This document shows, piece after piece, positions 53,132 to 62,041 of a stretch of DNA of 64,000 bases. This DNA comes from Propionibacterium sp. oral taxon 192 str. F0372. Its GTDB lineage: Bacteria; Actinomycetota; Actinomycetes; Propionibacteriales; Propionibacteriaceae. The notes under the pieces were generated by a model, which searched no databases, was not told the DNA's origin, and saw only the letters and a program-made list of their open reading frames with translations. The stretch spans positions 1,438,599-1,502,598 of the forward strand of contig NZ_KE340297.1 in the NCBI RefSeq assembly GCF_000413315.1, given 5' to 3'. Position 1 is the stretch's first letter, and each line of letters starts with the position of its first letter. The translations under genes and the position numbers were made by a program.

Positions 53132-54415
53132 TCAGGGCATCTCGGTTCCGTAGATCTCCTTGTAGATCTGATGCGCGATGGCGGTGTTCTCGGCCTCGGT
53201 GTTCAGGTAGGCGACGATGGTATCGTCGAGCCTGGTGGCGATGTCTGCGGTCGTGGTAGCCCCCTTCGCAAGAACCTTCGTGGTGATGTCGGAGGAGAGG
53301 TTATTCAGCGCTTCCGACTGATCAGCCGAGAATGTTGGAATCCTCAGGAACATCCGATCGATGGGAGTTACCGCTTCCGATCTACTCTTCAGTGTCGCCA
53401 GATCGGCGGAAATCTCTCGCCAGAAGGCCGCGTGGTCATGGAAGTATTGGGCGTTGTAGCGTAGGTCCCTTTCCGTGGGCGTCGCATCGTTCTCAATGAC
53501 TGTCATGGTGGCCGCCCCGGGCCAACCATCATCGGATGCGGTCTCACCCATTTCAATGATCCGAGAGTTGAGTTCCTCGATATCCAGCAGAGCGGAGATG
53601 GTCTCGTTTAGACTGATGACAAAATTCTTTTTCTCTGCCGTCATCAATTCTGCTGCCTCATATACCAACTTCACTGACTCCTCGATGAAGTCCTTGATCT
53701 GTCCGAAAGAGACCTCTGTGGGAACGAATCCGAGTATTCGTTCTGCCCAATAAATGTTCTGCGCATTGGCTAATTCTGCAAAATTTGCCAGTGTGTCGGT
53801 CAGCGATTCCAGGAAACGTGCGCAATTCTTCATGAGATCTCGCATTAGTTTTGAAGCTGTACTGGCTGCCTCTTCCTGTGATCTGACGGTCGCCTGGTAA
53901 GCTTCGGCCGCGCTGGAACCCAGCCAGCCCTCCATATCGCCCTTGGTGGGAATGTACGTGGTATCCGAAGGAATTCTTTTTACAATATTCCTGCTAAACT
54001 CGTCAGCTATCTTGAGCCAGTCCGTGATCATGCTCCCAACCTTCTCGGGAGTGTCCACGATAGACTGGATGTCTAATGTGAAATTCTCGTCAGTAAGTTG
54101 TGCATTCTTGAACATCTTCTCGGCCATCTCCAAAGCCTCAGCCTTGCGATGATGCTCTACTTCAGTAACCGAGGTGATCCTGCCAAAAAGTCTCTCCCAC
54201 CACCGTGGTGGAGCCTCGCTGTAGATGACATATGGCTCGTCCGCAGAATTGTAACCTCCCGGTCTAGAGCCCTCTATCCTATACTCGGTGAGAGATCCTA
54301 TGACTGAGTTCAAGTGATTGATGGCCGGTTCTGCCTGCGTCGCCAGCACCTCGATTTCTTTTCTCATGTCGGCGCACGCCCCTTTGATCATCTCAACGAT
54401 CGCATCGGGTTCCAT
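53132..54415 (-). CDS. Cassette gene C': WXG-motif helical protein
   Basis: 427 aa, nearly all helical. 'DMEGWLGSSAAEAYQATVRSQEEAAS' near residue 165 has the W-x-G turn matching C. A long helical tail follows. No signal peptide, no toxin motif. Follows A' by 7 bp; D' starts 125 bp after its stop. Low-GC codon use compared with the housekeeping genes. Likely ESX-type substrate. Confidence 0.66.
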   Translation of the reverse strand: MEPDAIVEMIKGACADMRKEIEVLATQAEPAINHLNSVIGSLTEYRIEGSRPGGYNSADEPYVIYSEAPPRWWERLFGRITSVTEVEHHRKAEALEMAEKMFKNAQLTDENFTLDIQSIVDTPEKVGSMITDWLKIADEFSRNIVKRIPSDTTYIPTKGDMEGWLGSSAAEAYQATVRSQEEAASTASKLMRDLMKNCARFLESLTDTLANFAELANAQNIYWAERILGFVPTEVSFGQIKDFIEESVKLVYEAAELMTAEKKNFVISLNETISALLDIEELNSRIIEMGETASDDGWPGAATMTVIENDATPTERDLRYNAQYFHDHAAFWREISADLATLKSRSEAVTPIDRMFLRIPTFSADQSEALNNLSSDITTKVLAKGATTTADIATRLDDTIVAYLNTEAENTAIAHQIYKEIYGTEMP

Positions 54416-54422
54416 GATGTGG

Positions 54423-54980
54423 TCACTTTCCTGCTCGGAGGGCTTTCATTGCAGCGCGGTGAGCTTGGAGCTGATCCCACTCGGGGTCATCAACCAGCTC
54501 GGCCACCAGCGGATGGCGTGATAGCACGTGGGCGGTCGTCTCGCTGATCGACCGGGCGGTAGCCCGAGCAACCCAGTCGGGATCGAAGCCCATCGACTCG
54601 AATCGTCCATTGACCCATGCAGCCCCCACATGATGCTGCGGATCGGTCTCCTCCACCTCAGCGACTGCACCAAGCTGTGTATCCCCGGCCAGGAGCCGTT
54701 CTCGGCGTTTGGCCATCAACTCCTGGCAGGTACGAAACTCTTCCCAGAACCGGATCGACCGTTCGTGGGTCATGGGAACCCGCTCCCCGTCCGGAAGCAC
54801 GGACACTGGTTCGTATCGTGGACTGGGTGGGGTCGCCTTGGCCAATAGGGCATTCAACACACGTGCAAGCTCAATCGGATCGTAGTGCTTCTTCCAATTC
54901 GGGCGCACCACCACCGAAACCACCCGCGCGTCCTCCACTCCGACATAGACGAGTTCCTCGTCGTCAACGAACTCCGTCAC
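54423..54980 (-). CDS. Cassette gene A': paralogue of A
   Basis: 185 aa from GTG 54980. Same two modules as gene A ('VSVVVRPNWKKHYDPIELARVLNALL' and 'ESMGFDPDWVARATARSIS'), but without the acidic 60-residue front part. Leads the minus-strand cassette and precedes C' by 7 bp. Function unknown; the pairing A-C in both cassettes suggests A proteins are chaperone-like partners of C. Confidence 0.66.
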   Translation of the reverse strand: MTEFVDDEELVYVGVEDARVVSVVVRPNWKKHYDPIELARVLNALLAKATPPSPRYEPVSVLPDGERVPMTHERSIRFWEEFRTCQELMAKRRERLLAGDTQLGAVAEVEETDPQHHVGAAWVNGRFESMGFDPDWVARATARSISETTAHVLSRHPLVAELVDDPEWDQLQAHRAAMKALRAGK

Positions 54981-55034
54981 CTCGACCCCTTTGCCTCACT
55001 CGTTGATCTGCTGACAAGAAGAAGGCGTCACCTC

Positions 55035-55196
55035 TCAGTGATTCCTTCTCGTGGTTCCCAGAGGGGTGCCCCCCTGACCAAAGGCCATGCCGGAAAAGCA
55101 GCGATCAAAGCGGTCAATATGCGAGGCCGACCAGCAACTGTCCGGTAGGACTGCTGTTGGCCTCATTGCCGCTCCTTTGCGCATGGGTCAATTCTA
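55035..55196 (-). pseudogene. Decayed promoter and 5' end of a third D-like lipoprotein
   Basis: CAATTCTAGTCAAC (55189-55202) is identical to the stretch before D' (53023-53036). It reads GTTGACTAGAATTG on the minus strand, with -10 TAGAAT. Downstream both run to A-(C/T)-G-A-G-G-C-C...G-C-A-G-T-C at matching distance; about 60% of bases agree over 40 bp. Here the frame (ATG 55184, 49 codons, leaderless) has no lipobox and ends early. The promoter may still serve A'-C' 200 bp further on. The rest of the 345-bp gap 54981-55325 shows nothing else. Confidence 0.35.
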
Positions 55197-55325
55197 GTCA
55201 ACGACGGGTTCACCGAAGGCCGGATGAGGAGAAGAATCAGATGACTGCGATCGTAGCCGGGTGAGGATGGTGTCTGTAGGTGCTGAACCGCTCGCCCAAG
55301 GGCTTGCCGCGCCGAAAACCAGGCC

Positions 55326-55931
55326 TTACTTAACAGAGAACCCTGTCGTGCCTCGCCGGTCCACAGATGCGGAGTGCAACCACCAGGCAATCAGCCCACC
55401 GGCCAGCAGGCCGCCTAGATGGCCTTGCCAGGAGACAGCCGTGTTGGTCGGCAGAATACCCATGAGCATTCCTCCGTAGAAGATGCCCACTCCTGCCATG
55501 ATCAGTATATGCTTGACCGATCTGGCGAACAGCCCCCTGGCTAGCAGATAGCCCAAATAACCGAAGACGACCCCCGAAGCACCGATGGTGAGCGTTCCGG
55601 GGGCATTCAGGAAGAAGGCCAGCAGCCCAGAACCGATAGTTACCGCGAGAGTCACCGTGATCCAGCGTTTCATGCCTTCCAGCGCCACCAAGAACCCCAG
55701 CACGATCAGTGGCAGTGAATTCGCGATCAGGTGGTCAAACCCCGTATGGGCGAATGGCATGGTGAATAGCGTCCACAGCATCTCGAAGCGCCAGGAGTGC
55801 ACACCGAACCAGTTCAGCGACTGGTGGAGCGGCATGTCGATCAATTCAAGGATCCACATGGTGGCCACCTGGACCCCAGTCACGATGGCTGCGGTCCGGG
55901 GCCTGGCGAACTGTTCAACGGTGCTAGACAT
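55326..55931 (-). CDS. Rhomboid-family intramembrane serine protease
   Basis: 201 aa, six membrane helices. Catalytic Ser in '[11 protein letters not shown]' and His in '[10 protein letters not shown]'. '[20 protein letters not shown]' is the H-x2-x-N loop helix. Cleaves membrane proteins within the bilayer; substrate unknown. It is alone, divergent from purA. Confidence 0.93.
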   Translation of the reverse strand: MSSTVEQFARPRTAAIVTGVQVATMWILELIDMPLHQSLNWFGVHSWRFEMLWTLFTMPFAHTGFDHLIANSLPLIVLGFLVALEGMKRWITVTLAVTIGSGLLAFFLNAPGTLTIGASGVVFGYLGYLLARGLFARSVKHILIMAGVGIFYGGMLMGILPTNTAVSWQGHLGGLLAGGLIAWWLHSASVDRRGTTGFSVK

Positions 55932-56165
55932 ACCCCAAGCATTGCCTGCCCGGGTGTCACCCGGAAACCTCGCCGGTGGTATCCCGGGTCAACTCGGGGT
56001 GGAGCGGTGCGCGGCTCGCAAAGCACTCCGCAGAGCTTGGGCCGGATTCTGGGGCCTGCCGGGCCGTCTGTGGGCCCGGGTGGGCGCTGGTCATGGTGCT
56101 GGTGCCCGTCAGCCCGCGAAACGATACGGACAGTGCGCCGTTGCGGGATAGACTTGGGGCGCAAG

Positions 56166-56218
56166 AAGCCCTTGCACTGTGCGGGGGCTTTCTCGTTGTC
56201 CGGGCCAAAACGGTCCGG
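56166..56218 (+). promoter_or_regulatory. Two hairpins in the purA leader
   Basis: AAGCCC...GGGCTT (56166-56190, with inner GCAC/GTGC) followed by TCTCGTTGT, then CCGGGCC-AAAAC-GGTCCGG (56200-56218, one G-U). The first with its T-rich end resembles an intrinsic terminator, suggesting attenuation of purA. A GGATAGACT -10-like box is 15-20 bp upstream. The rest of gap 55932-56237 is empty. Confidence 0.45.
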
Positions 56219-56237
56219 CAGTGACGAAGGGGCAGAC

Positions 56238-57521
56238 ATGCCAGGCATCATCGTGGTCGGTACTCAGTGGGGTGACGAGGGCAAGGGCAAGGCCGTCGAT
56301 GCTCTTGGTGAATCCGTCGATTACGTCGTCCGCTATTCCGGCGGTAACAACGCCGGGCACACCGTGGTGGTCAACGATCAGAAGTTCATCATGCATCTGC
56401 TGCCCGCCGGTGTCTTGAGCAAGACCGCCACCACGGTCATCGGCAACGGTGTGGTCATCGACTTGGAGGTGCTCTACCACGAGCTCGACGGGTTGGCCAC
56501 CCGTGGCACCGTCGTCGATCATCCGCTGATCTCTGCCAATGCGCACATCATTGCCCCTTACCACCAAACCCTCGACAAGGTCACCGAGCGATTCGCAGGG
56601 AAAAAACGCATCGGCACCACCGGTCGTGGCATCGGTCCCACCTATTCCGACAAGATCAACCGCATCGGTTTGCGCGTGGCCGACCTGCTAGATGCCGATC
56701 TGCTGCGTGAGAAGGTCGCCGCATCTTTGGAACAGAAAAACCAACTGCTCGTGAAGCTCTACAACCGCCGCGAGATTGAGGCCGAGCAGATCGTGGAACA
56801 GCTGCTCGGCTACGCCGAACGCATTCGTCCTCATGTCGTCGATGCGGCCCGGGTGCTCAACGACGCCCTAGACGAGGGCAAGGTGGTGCTCTTCGAGGGC
56901 GCCCAGGCCCATCATCTCGACATCGACCACGGCACCTACCCCTATGTCACATCCTCGAACCCGACCGCCGGTGGTGCCTGCACCGGAACCGGTGTTGGGC
57001 CCACCCGCATCGACCGGGTCATCGGCATCGCCAAGGCATACACCACCCGCGTGGGGGAGGGCCCCTTCCCGACCGAGCTGTTCGACGCCGATGGGGAGCG
57101 GTTGCGCACCGAGGGGGGCGAATACGGCGCCACCACCGGCCGTCCACGCCGCTGCGGATGGTTCGACGCTCCCGTCGTCGAGGTAGCCGCCACGGTCAAC
57201 GGCTGCACCGACATCTTCCTCACCAAGCTTGACATCTTGTCCGGCTGGGAGAAGATCCCGGTGTGCGTGGGCTACGACATCAACGGGGAACGCTCCGAGG
57301 TATTCCCGATGACCCAATCACAGCTGGCCATCGCCACACCGGTCTACGAATACCTGCCCGGGTGGAGTGAAGATATCTCCGCGGCCCGCAGTTTCGCTGA
57401 TCTGCCCGTCAACTGCCGGGACTACGTAAAACGCTTGGAAGAGCTCATCGGCTGCCGTATCTCGGGTATCGGGGTGGGCCCGGCACGCGACCAAGTAGTG
57501 CTGATCAACGACTTGGTGTGA
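56238..57521 (+). CDS. purA: Adenylosuccinate synthetase
   Basis: 427 aa. Starts [18 protein letters not shown], the GTP-binding P-loop at the N-terminus. Also 'GGNNAGHTV', '[14 protein letters not shown]' and '[12 protein letters not shown]'. Joins IMP and aspartate with GTP, first step from IMP to AMP. purB, which acts next, is 6 kb away. ATG 56238 is fixed by the P-loop. Confidence 0.98.
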   Translation: MPGIIVVGTQWGDEGKGKAVDALGESVDYVVRYSGGNNAGHTVVVNDQKFIMHLLPAGVLSKTATTVIGNGVVIDLEVLYHELDGLATRGTVVDHPLISANAHIIAPYHQTLDKVTERFAGKKRIGTTGRGIGPTYSDKINRIGLRVADLLDADLLREKVAASLEQKNQLLVKLYNRREIEAEQIVEQLLGYAERIRPHVVDAARVLNDALDEGKVVLFEGAQAHHLDIDHGTYPYVTSSNPTAGGACTGTGVGPTRIDRVIGIAKAYTTRVGEGPFPTELFDADGERLRTEGGEYGATTGRPRRCGWFDAPVVEVAATVNGCTDIFLTKLDILSGWEKIPVCVGYDINGERSEVFPMTQSQLAIATPVYEYLPGWSEDISAARSFADLPVNCRDYVKRLEELIGCRISGIGVGPARDQVVLINDLV

Positions 57522-57581
57522 CGCAGGCGAATCCGGTGAGCCCGGCAAAGGAAATTGTGCCGTCTCCCGGTCATGCATGCC

Positions 57582-57618
57582 GCTGGGCCCGTCGTAGATG
57601 TGAGCTGACGGGCCCAGC
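57582..57618. terminator. Terminator between purA and the ABC operon
   Basis: GCTGGGCCCGTC (57582-57593) and GACGGGCCCAGC (57607-57618), a perfect 12-bp stem and 13-nt loop between convergent genes. Confidence 0.75.
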
Positions 57619-57635
57619 AGGGTGAAACCGGCGGA

Positions 57636-58295
57636 TTAGAAATCCTTCGCAGCATGGAGGCGTTGGGTAATGTGCCAAGAAACTCCCAGAGCGATCATCG
57701 CGGTGACAGCGAGGAGAGCAGTCGGCAGCCAGATCATCTGCCACGTGCTGGTGAACAGATTGGCAAGATCGTCTTGGCCAATGAGAAAATTCCCCACGCT
57801 GAAGACGAGCGCACCCGTGACCCCGGCAAGACCGAACAGCACCCATGTCGAGCGACGGGCGCCAAATCTCACGATGAGCGGTACCAGTGTGGCATTGACC
57901 AGCGTCAGGATGGCCGTGCTGAGCAGTGGTATCGCCCACATCTGAGGTGAGCTTGGCCTGGTGAGGGCGGTCAGCAGCAACAGGAAGAGACAGCTTACCG
58001 CCAACCAGCAGCTCAGCAGGGCGTACCGGGCGGTGATGAATTGACGCCGAGTGATCGGAAGTGATTCATACAGCCGGTTGAGGTTCGAGACTTCGTCTTG
58101 ACCGAATGCGGTGATGGCGAACACGGAACCAACCCCGATGACCATCGGTATCGCAACGGCCAGCTCGTGCGTTGCCATCGCTAGGAGCAAGGGCACGATC
58201 ACTCCGATGATCATGGTTGAGGCCAGGCTACGCCGGTAGATCAGCAGATCCAGGCCCATCTGGGCCCTGATCAGTGACGGCCTGCGGTTAGTCAT
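57636..58295 (-). CDS. ABC transporter permease (ABC-2 type)
   Basis: 219 aa from ATG 58295; six membrane helices. 'DEVSNLNRLYESLPITRRQFITARY' is typical of ABC-2 permeases of the YtrC/bacitracin type. Overlaps its ATPase gene by 8 bp. Controlled by the GntR regulator at the operon front. Confidence 0.87.
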   Translation of the reverse strand: MTNRRPSLIRAQMGLDLLIYRRSLASTMIIGVIVPLLLAMATHELAVAIPMVIGVGSVFAITAFGQDEVSNLNRLYESLPITRRQFITARYALLSCWLAVSCLFLLLLTALTRPSSPQMWAIPLLSTAILTLVNATLVPLIVRFGARRSTWVLFGLAGVTGALVFSVGNFLIGQDDLANLFTSTWQMIWLPTALLAVTAMIALGVSWHITQRLHAAKDF

Positions 58296-59115
58296 GATGT
58301 GCCTCCTTTGCGACGGCCACGACGATCTCCTCGATCGTTGGCTCGGAACAAACGATGGAAGCTGACAGCTGTGTCGCATCGCTGCCGGCAACCAGCGCCT
58401 CCCAACCGACTGCGGTTTCCACCAGACCGTGAGCGATGCGACGCAGGTGACTGGTCAGTTGATCGGGAGTGCCCTGGGCCTTGACAAATCCCGCTCTCAC
58501 CTCGTCTAGCGGGCCATCGGCGATGATCTGGCCACGGGAGATAATCACCAAATTGTCGGCGAGCCGTTCGAGATCGCTGGTGATATGTGTCGAGAACCAC
58601 ACTGCGTGCCGCTCATCGGTGATGAACTCCGCCAGGTCATCACGCAATTCGCTGCGTCCCAGCGGATCTAGGCCGCTGGTTGGTTCGTCGAGGATGAGCA
58701 GATCTGGGGCGTGGGCCAGAGCCAAGCCCATCTGCAGGCGCATGCCCATGCCACGGCTGAGGTCTTTCACCATGTGGTCTGCGCGGATGCCGCCACGGTC
58801 CAATTGCTCGGCGAGCACGTCACCAGACCACACCGGGTAGAAGGCGGCCAAGGCCTTGATCATGTCGCCGATGCGCCACTGCGGGTTGAACGGCGGGGTG
58901 TCTAAGACGACGCCGATCCGTGCCTTGTCCCATGTAGTGACGCTTCCGGAATCGGGGCGGACCATCCCCAGGGCAGCTTTGATGGTGGTCGTCTTGCCCG
59001 CGCCATTTGCGCCGACGAAACCAGTGATATAGCCGGTGGGGATGGTCAGACTGACGTCGTCAAGGGTGAATCCCGCGTAGCGCTTCGTAAGATGATCAAT
59101 GGTGATGGGATTCAT
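58288..59115 (-). CDS. ABC transporter ATP-binding protein
   Basis: 275 aa. Walker A 'GANGAGKTT', signature 'LSRGMGMRLQ', Walker B 'LLILDEPTSGLDP', H-loop 'STH'. BcrA/YtrB group. Overlaps the GntR gene by 4 bp. Acts with the next permease in envelope or antibiotic stress. Confidence 0.92.
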   Translation of the reverse strand: MNPITIDHLTKRYAGFTLDDVSLTIPTGYITGFVGANGAGKTTTIKAALGMVRPDSGSVTTWDKARIGVVLDTPPFNPQWRIGDMIKALAAFYPVWSGDVLAEQLDRGGIRADHMVKDLSRGMGMRLQMGLALAHAPDLLILDEPTSGLDPLGRSELRDDLAEFITDERHAVWFSTHITSDLERLADNLVIISRGQIIADGPLDEVRAGFVKAQGTPDQLTSHLRRIAHGLVETAVGWEALVAGSDATQLSASIVCSEPTIEEIVVAVAKEAHHD

Positions 59116-59501
59116 GATTTCTCCTGCGTGTCCAAGCAGATGTCGAGCATCTGGTGCAGTTCACCGGGGGTGAGGTGGAGGATCTCGGCGCGAAGGGCTG
59201 CGGTGGTGAGATGATCTTCTATCTCCCGCAGCACCTGCTCGCGGACCAAGCTGCTGTCTCGGGGAAGGACGAAATATCCCTTGCCCGGCACGTTTGCCAC
59301 GAAACCCTCCGCGACGAGATCTGCATAGGCGCGTGTGGTGGTGATGACGCTCACCCGCAGGTCTTTGGCCAGTGCCCGGATCGAGGGGAGGGCCTCATCA
59401 TTGACGAGCTCACCCGACAAGATGGCGTCTTTGATCTGCTGCTTGATCTGCTCGTAGATCGGGATTCCTGCGGTGTTGGTGATGACGATCCCGGACACCA
59501 C
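59112..59501 (-). CDS. GntR-family regulator (YtrA subfamily)
   Basis: 129 aa. N-terminal winged helix 'PIYEQIKQQIKDAILSGEL...LPSIRALAKDLRVSVITTTRAYADLVAEGFV', short C-terminal helical dimer part, no ligand domain: the YtrA type. GAAAGGAGG precedes GTG 59501. Binds most likely the operator at 59514-59536 and controls the ABC operon. Confidence 0.93.
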   Translation of the reverse strand: MVSGIVITNTAGIPIYEQIKQQIKDAILSGELVNDEALPSIRALAKDLRVSVITTTRAYADLVAEGFVANVPGKGYFVLPRDSSLVREQVLREIEDHLTTAALRAEILHLTPGELHQMLDICLDTQEKS

Positions 59502-59513
59502 GATGCCTCCTTT

Positions 59514-59536
59514 CTGTATATGGACACTATATACAG
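59514..59536. promoter_or_regulatory. YtrA-type operator
   Basis: CTGTATAT-GGACACT-ATATACAG: perfect 8-bp inverted arms, 13 bp before the regulator's GTG. Confidence 0.75.
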
Positions 59537-59603
59537 TAGGTGCGGTGTAGGCAACAGGTGTGCACGAAGTTGCGGAATGCCATTCAGCCGTGCGGCGGGT
59601 TCC

Positions 59604-61817
59604 TCATGATGCTGTAGCGCCGTTGCGTGGGTCGTGCCTGAGCCGTGATGGCCACCAGATCATGGGACCGATGTCATGGAGAAGTGCGGGTACGAGCAGG
59701 GCACGGACGAGAAAGGTGTCGAGCAGGACGCCGAAAGCCACGATGAAGGCAAGCTGGAGGAGGAAGAGGATCGGGATAACTGCCAGCGCCGAAAAGGTGG
59801 CGGTGAGCACGAGTCCAGCAGATGTGATGACCCCGCCGGTGACGGCAAGCCCCCGGAGTACTCCTTCCCGCGTGCCGTGCAGGAAGGACTCTTCACGCAC
59901 CCGGGTGGCGAGGAAGATGTTGTAGTCGATACCCAGTGCAACGAGGAAAACGAATCCGTAGAGGGGCACGGCAGGGTCTGCGCCGGGCAGATCGAGAATG
60001 TTATTGAACACGAAAGCAGAAACGCCCAAGGCTGTTCCAAATGACAGCACGGTGGTGCCGATGAGCAGAACCGGTGCCAAAAGCGATCGCAGCAGCATAG
60101 CCAGGATCAGCAAGATCACCCCGAGCACGATGGGAATGATCAAAGTGCGGTCATGGATGGACGCGTCCTTGGTGTCGATCGCGGTGGCAGTGACACCACC
60201 GATCAGGGCCCCGGTCTCGCTCTGCTCGAAAGTGGCTCGTAGATCACGCACGGTTTCTTCTGCTGCTTTCGAGTCTGCGACGTCAGACAGTGTGGCCTGG
60301 AGCATGACCTTGCCGTCAACAACGGTGGGGGCTGGTGCCGAGGTTCCGGGAGGCCCTGCGGTACCAATACCTTCTGTGGTCACCGGAAGCGATCCGGAGA
60401 CGCTGTCTCGGCTGAGGACCGAGACGCTATCAATGCCCGGGTTGCTCAGCACGGTATTCGCTGTTTGTTGAAGGGTGTTCTCCTCGGTGAGCACATAAAG
60501 CGGGCTGCCCGATCCACCGGGGAAATGTTCCTTGAGGGCTTTTTGCCCATCGCGTGCCTGAGATGCGGTGAGTACCAGATCGGATTGGGCAACCCCGTCG
60601 GCTTGGAGCTGGGCGACCCCAAGCGCACCGATGCCGAGCAGGATCGCAGTGGTGATCCACACCTGGCGTGGGCGCCGACGGATGAGGGAACTCACTTTTC
60701 CCCAGACCCCTGGGGTGGGCAGCTCGTGCTCCGCGGCTGCGACGTCTGGTTCGTGGTGGGGGAATCTGGGCCAGAACGCTGCTCGGCCAAAGAGAAGAAG
60801 AACCGCGGGGAGGAGGGTCAGCGCAGAAAGCATGGCAAACATGATTCCGATGGAAGCGACCGGGCCGAGTCCGCTGTTCGACTTCAGATCACTGAGCAGC
60901 AGGCACAGTAACCCGGCGATGACCGTTCCGCCGGAGGCGAGGATGGGTTCAACTGCTGCGCGGAGTGCAATTCTGCTGGCGTGCCATGTGTCCGGCTTGA
61001 TGCGCAGCGCTTCACGGTAGCGGGCGACGTAGAGCAAGGAGTAGTCAGTTGCGGCGCCGATGACGAGGATGAACAGAATCCCCCGAGTCTGCCCGCTGAG
61101 CAGCAGCACTCCAGCCTTAGCAAGCCACCACACGGTCAGCAGGGTGACGGTGAGCGCAAAAATACCCGTTGCGAGCACCACAACGGGCAGCAACACAGAA
61201 CGATGGACGATGATGAGGATGGCGAAGACGGCGATGAGCGCCACGGCAAGCAGTAAACCGTCAACTCCCGAGAATGCCTTGATGAGATCGGCACTGAGCC
61301 CTGCCGGACCGGTCACGTGGATGGTGAGTGTTTGTGGGGCATCGTTGCGGAGATGGTCGCCGATCTTCACAACCACTTCCTCGATTTCTGCATCCGCATC
61401 GATGGGGATGAACATTTCAAGTGCCCGGCCATCTTCGGATGCGATGAGCGGCGACATACCATCACCGACGCCATCGATCTCGGACAGGGTCGATGCCGCG
61501 GCACGTGTTTTCTCGATCTCATCGCGCGTGAGCCGCTCTTCGCCGACGATGACGACCACAGCCGGTATTGATGTGGAATCGCGGAATTGCCCCAGCTGTT
61601 CCTGCACGCGGGTGGCGTCGGCTGATTCGGGCAGGTAAGCGGCTTGATTATTCGAGGAAACTTCCTCGACTCTGCCGAAGTAAGGACCACCAATTCCCGT
61701 TCCGACAAGCCAGATGATGATGATCAGGGCGGGCAGAGCGACGCGCAGCCATCGTGTACCTGTGCTGGGGTGGTGCTGCAACGACGCCGGTTCTGTTGTG
61801 GAATTCGGGGTGCTCAT
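59604..61817 (-). CDS. MMPL/RND-family membrane exporter
   Basis: 737 aa, about 12 membrane helices in two repeats, each with a large external loop after the first helix. Motifs 'DYSLLYVARYREAL' and 'DYNIFLATRVREE' hold the conserved Asp-Tyr proton-relay pairs. MMPL proteins export lipids, siderophores or drugs by proton motive force; substrate not visible. TAGAAT (minus strand) is just before the ATG. No regulator adjacent. Confidence 0.92.
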   Translation of the reverse strand: MSTPNSTTEPASLQHHPSTGTRWLRVALPALIIIIWLVGTGIGGPYFGRVEEVSSNNQAAYLPESADATRVQEQLGQFRDSTSIPAVVVIVGEERLTRDEIEKTRAAASTLSEIDGVGDGMSPLIASEDGRALEMFIPIDADAEIEEVVVKIGDHLRNDAPQTLTIHVTGPAGLSADLIKAFSGVDGLLLAVALIAVFAILIIVHRSVLLPVVVLATGIFALTVTLLTVWWLAKAGVLLLSGQTRGILFILVIGAATDYSLLYVARYREALRIKPDTWHASRIALRAAVEPILASGGTVIAGLLCLLLSDLKSNSGLGPVASIGIMFAMLSALTLLPAVLLLFGRAAFWPRFPHHEPDVAAAEHELPTPGVWGKVSSLIRRRPRQVWITTAILLGIGALGVAQLQADGVAQSDLVLTASQARDGQKALKEHFPGGSGSPLYVLTEENTLQQTANTVLSNPGIDSVSVLSRDSVSGSLPVTTEGIGTAGPPGTSAPAPTVVDGKVMLQATLSDVADSKAAEETVRDLRATFEQSETGALIGGVTATAIDTKDASIHDRTLIIPIVLGVILLILAMLLRSLLAPVLLIGTTVLSFGTALGVSAFVFNNILDLPGADPAVPLYGFVFLVALGIDYNIFLATRVREESFLHGTREGVLRGLAVTGGVITSAGLVLTATFSALAVIPILFLLQLAFIVAFGVLLDTFLVRALLVPALLHDIGPMIWWPSRLRHDPRNGATAS

Positions 61818-62041
61818 GATTGATCAATTCTAGGTCAGAGACCAGGTGCGGGCCGGGATGAACGTGGCAGGAATGAAGCGGGCGAACCGATCTCGCCACA
61901 TCCGCCGCCCGGCACCGATGCCAATGAGTACCTTGCTGCGATGCACTCATCTGAATTGAGGTGTATTGGCGCGGTTTGGGGAGAACCGAAGGAGTGCTCG
62001 AAGGCGCACCGAAGGGGTGTGAGCATTTAGACTCATTGACG

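Noticed and set aside
47581-54980. A complete type VII secretion locus
   Set aside because: No EccC ATPase, EccB, EccD or mycosin is present. Only substrate-like and accessory genes were found.
61926-61958. ATGAGT...ACTCAT inverted repeat before purD
   Set aside because: Six-base arms with a long spacer are expected by chance; no relation to the purD promoter.
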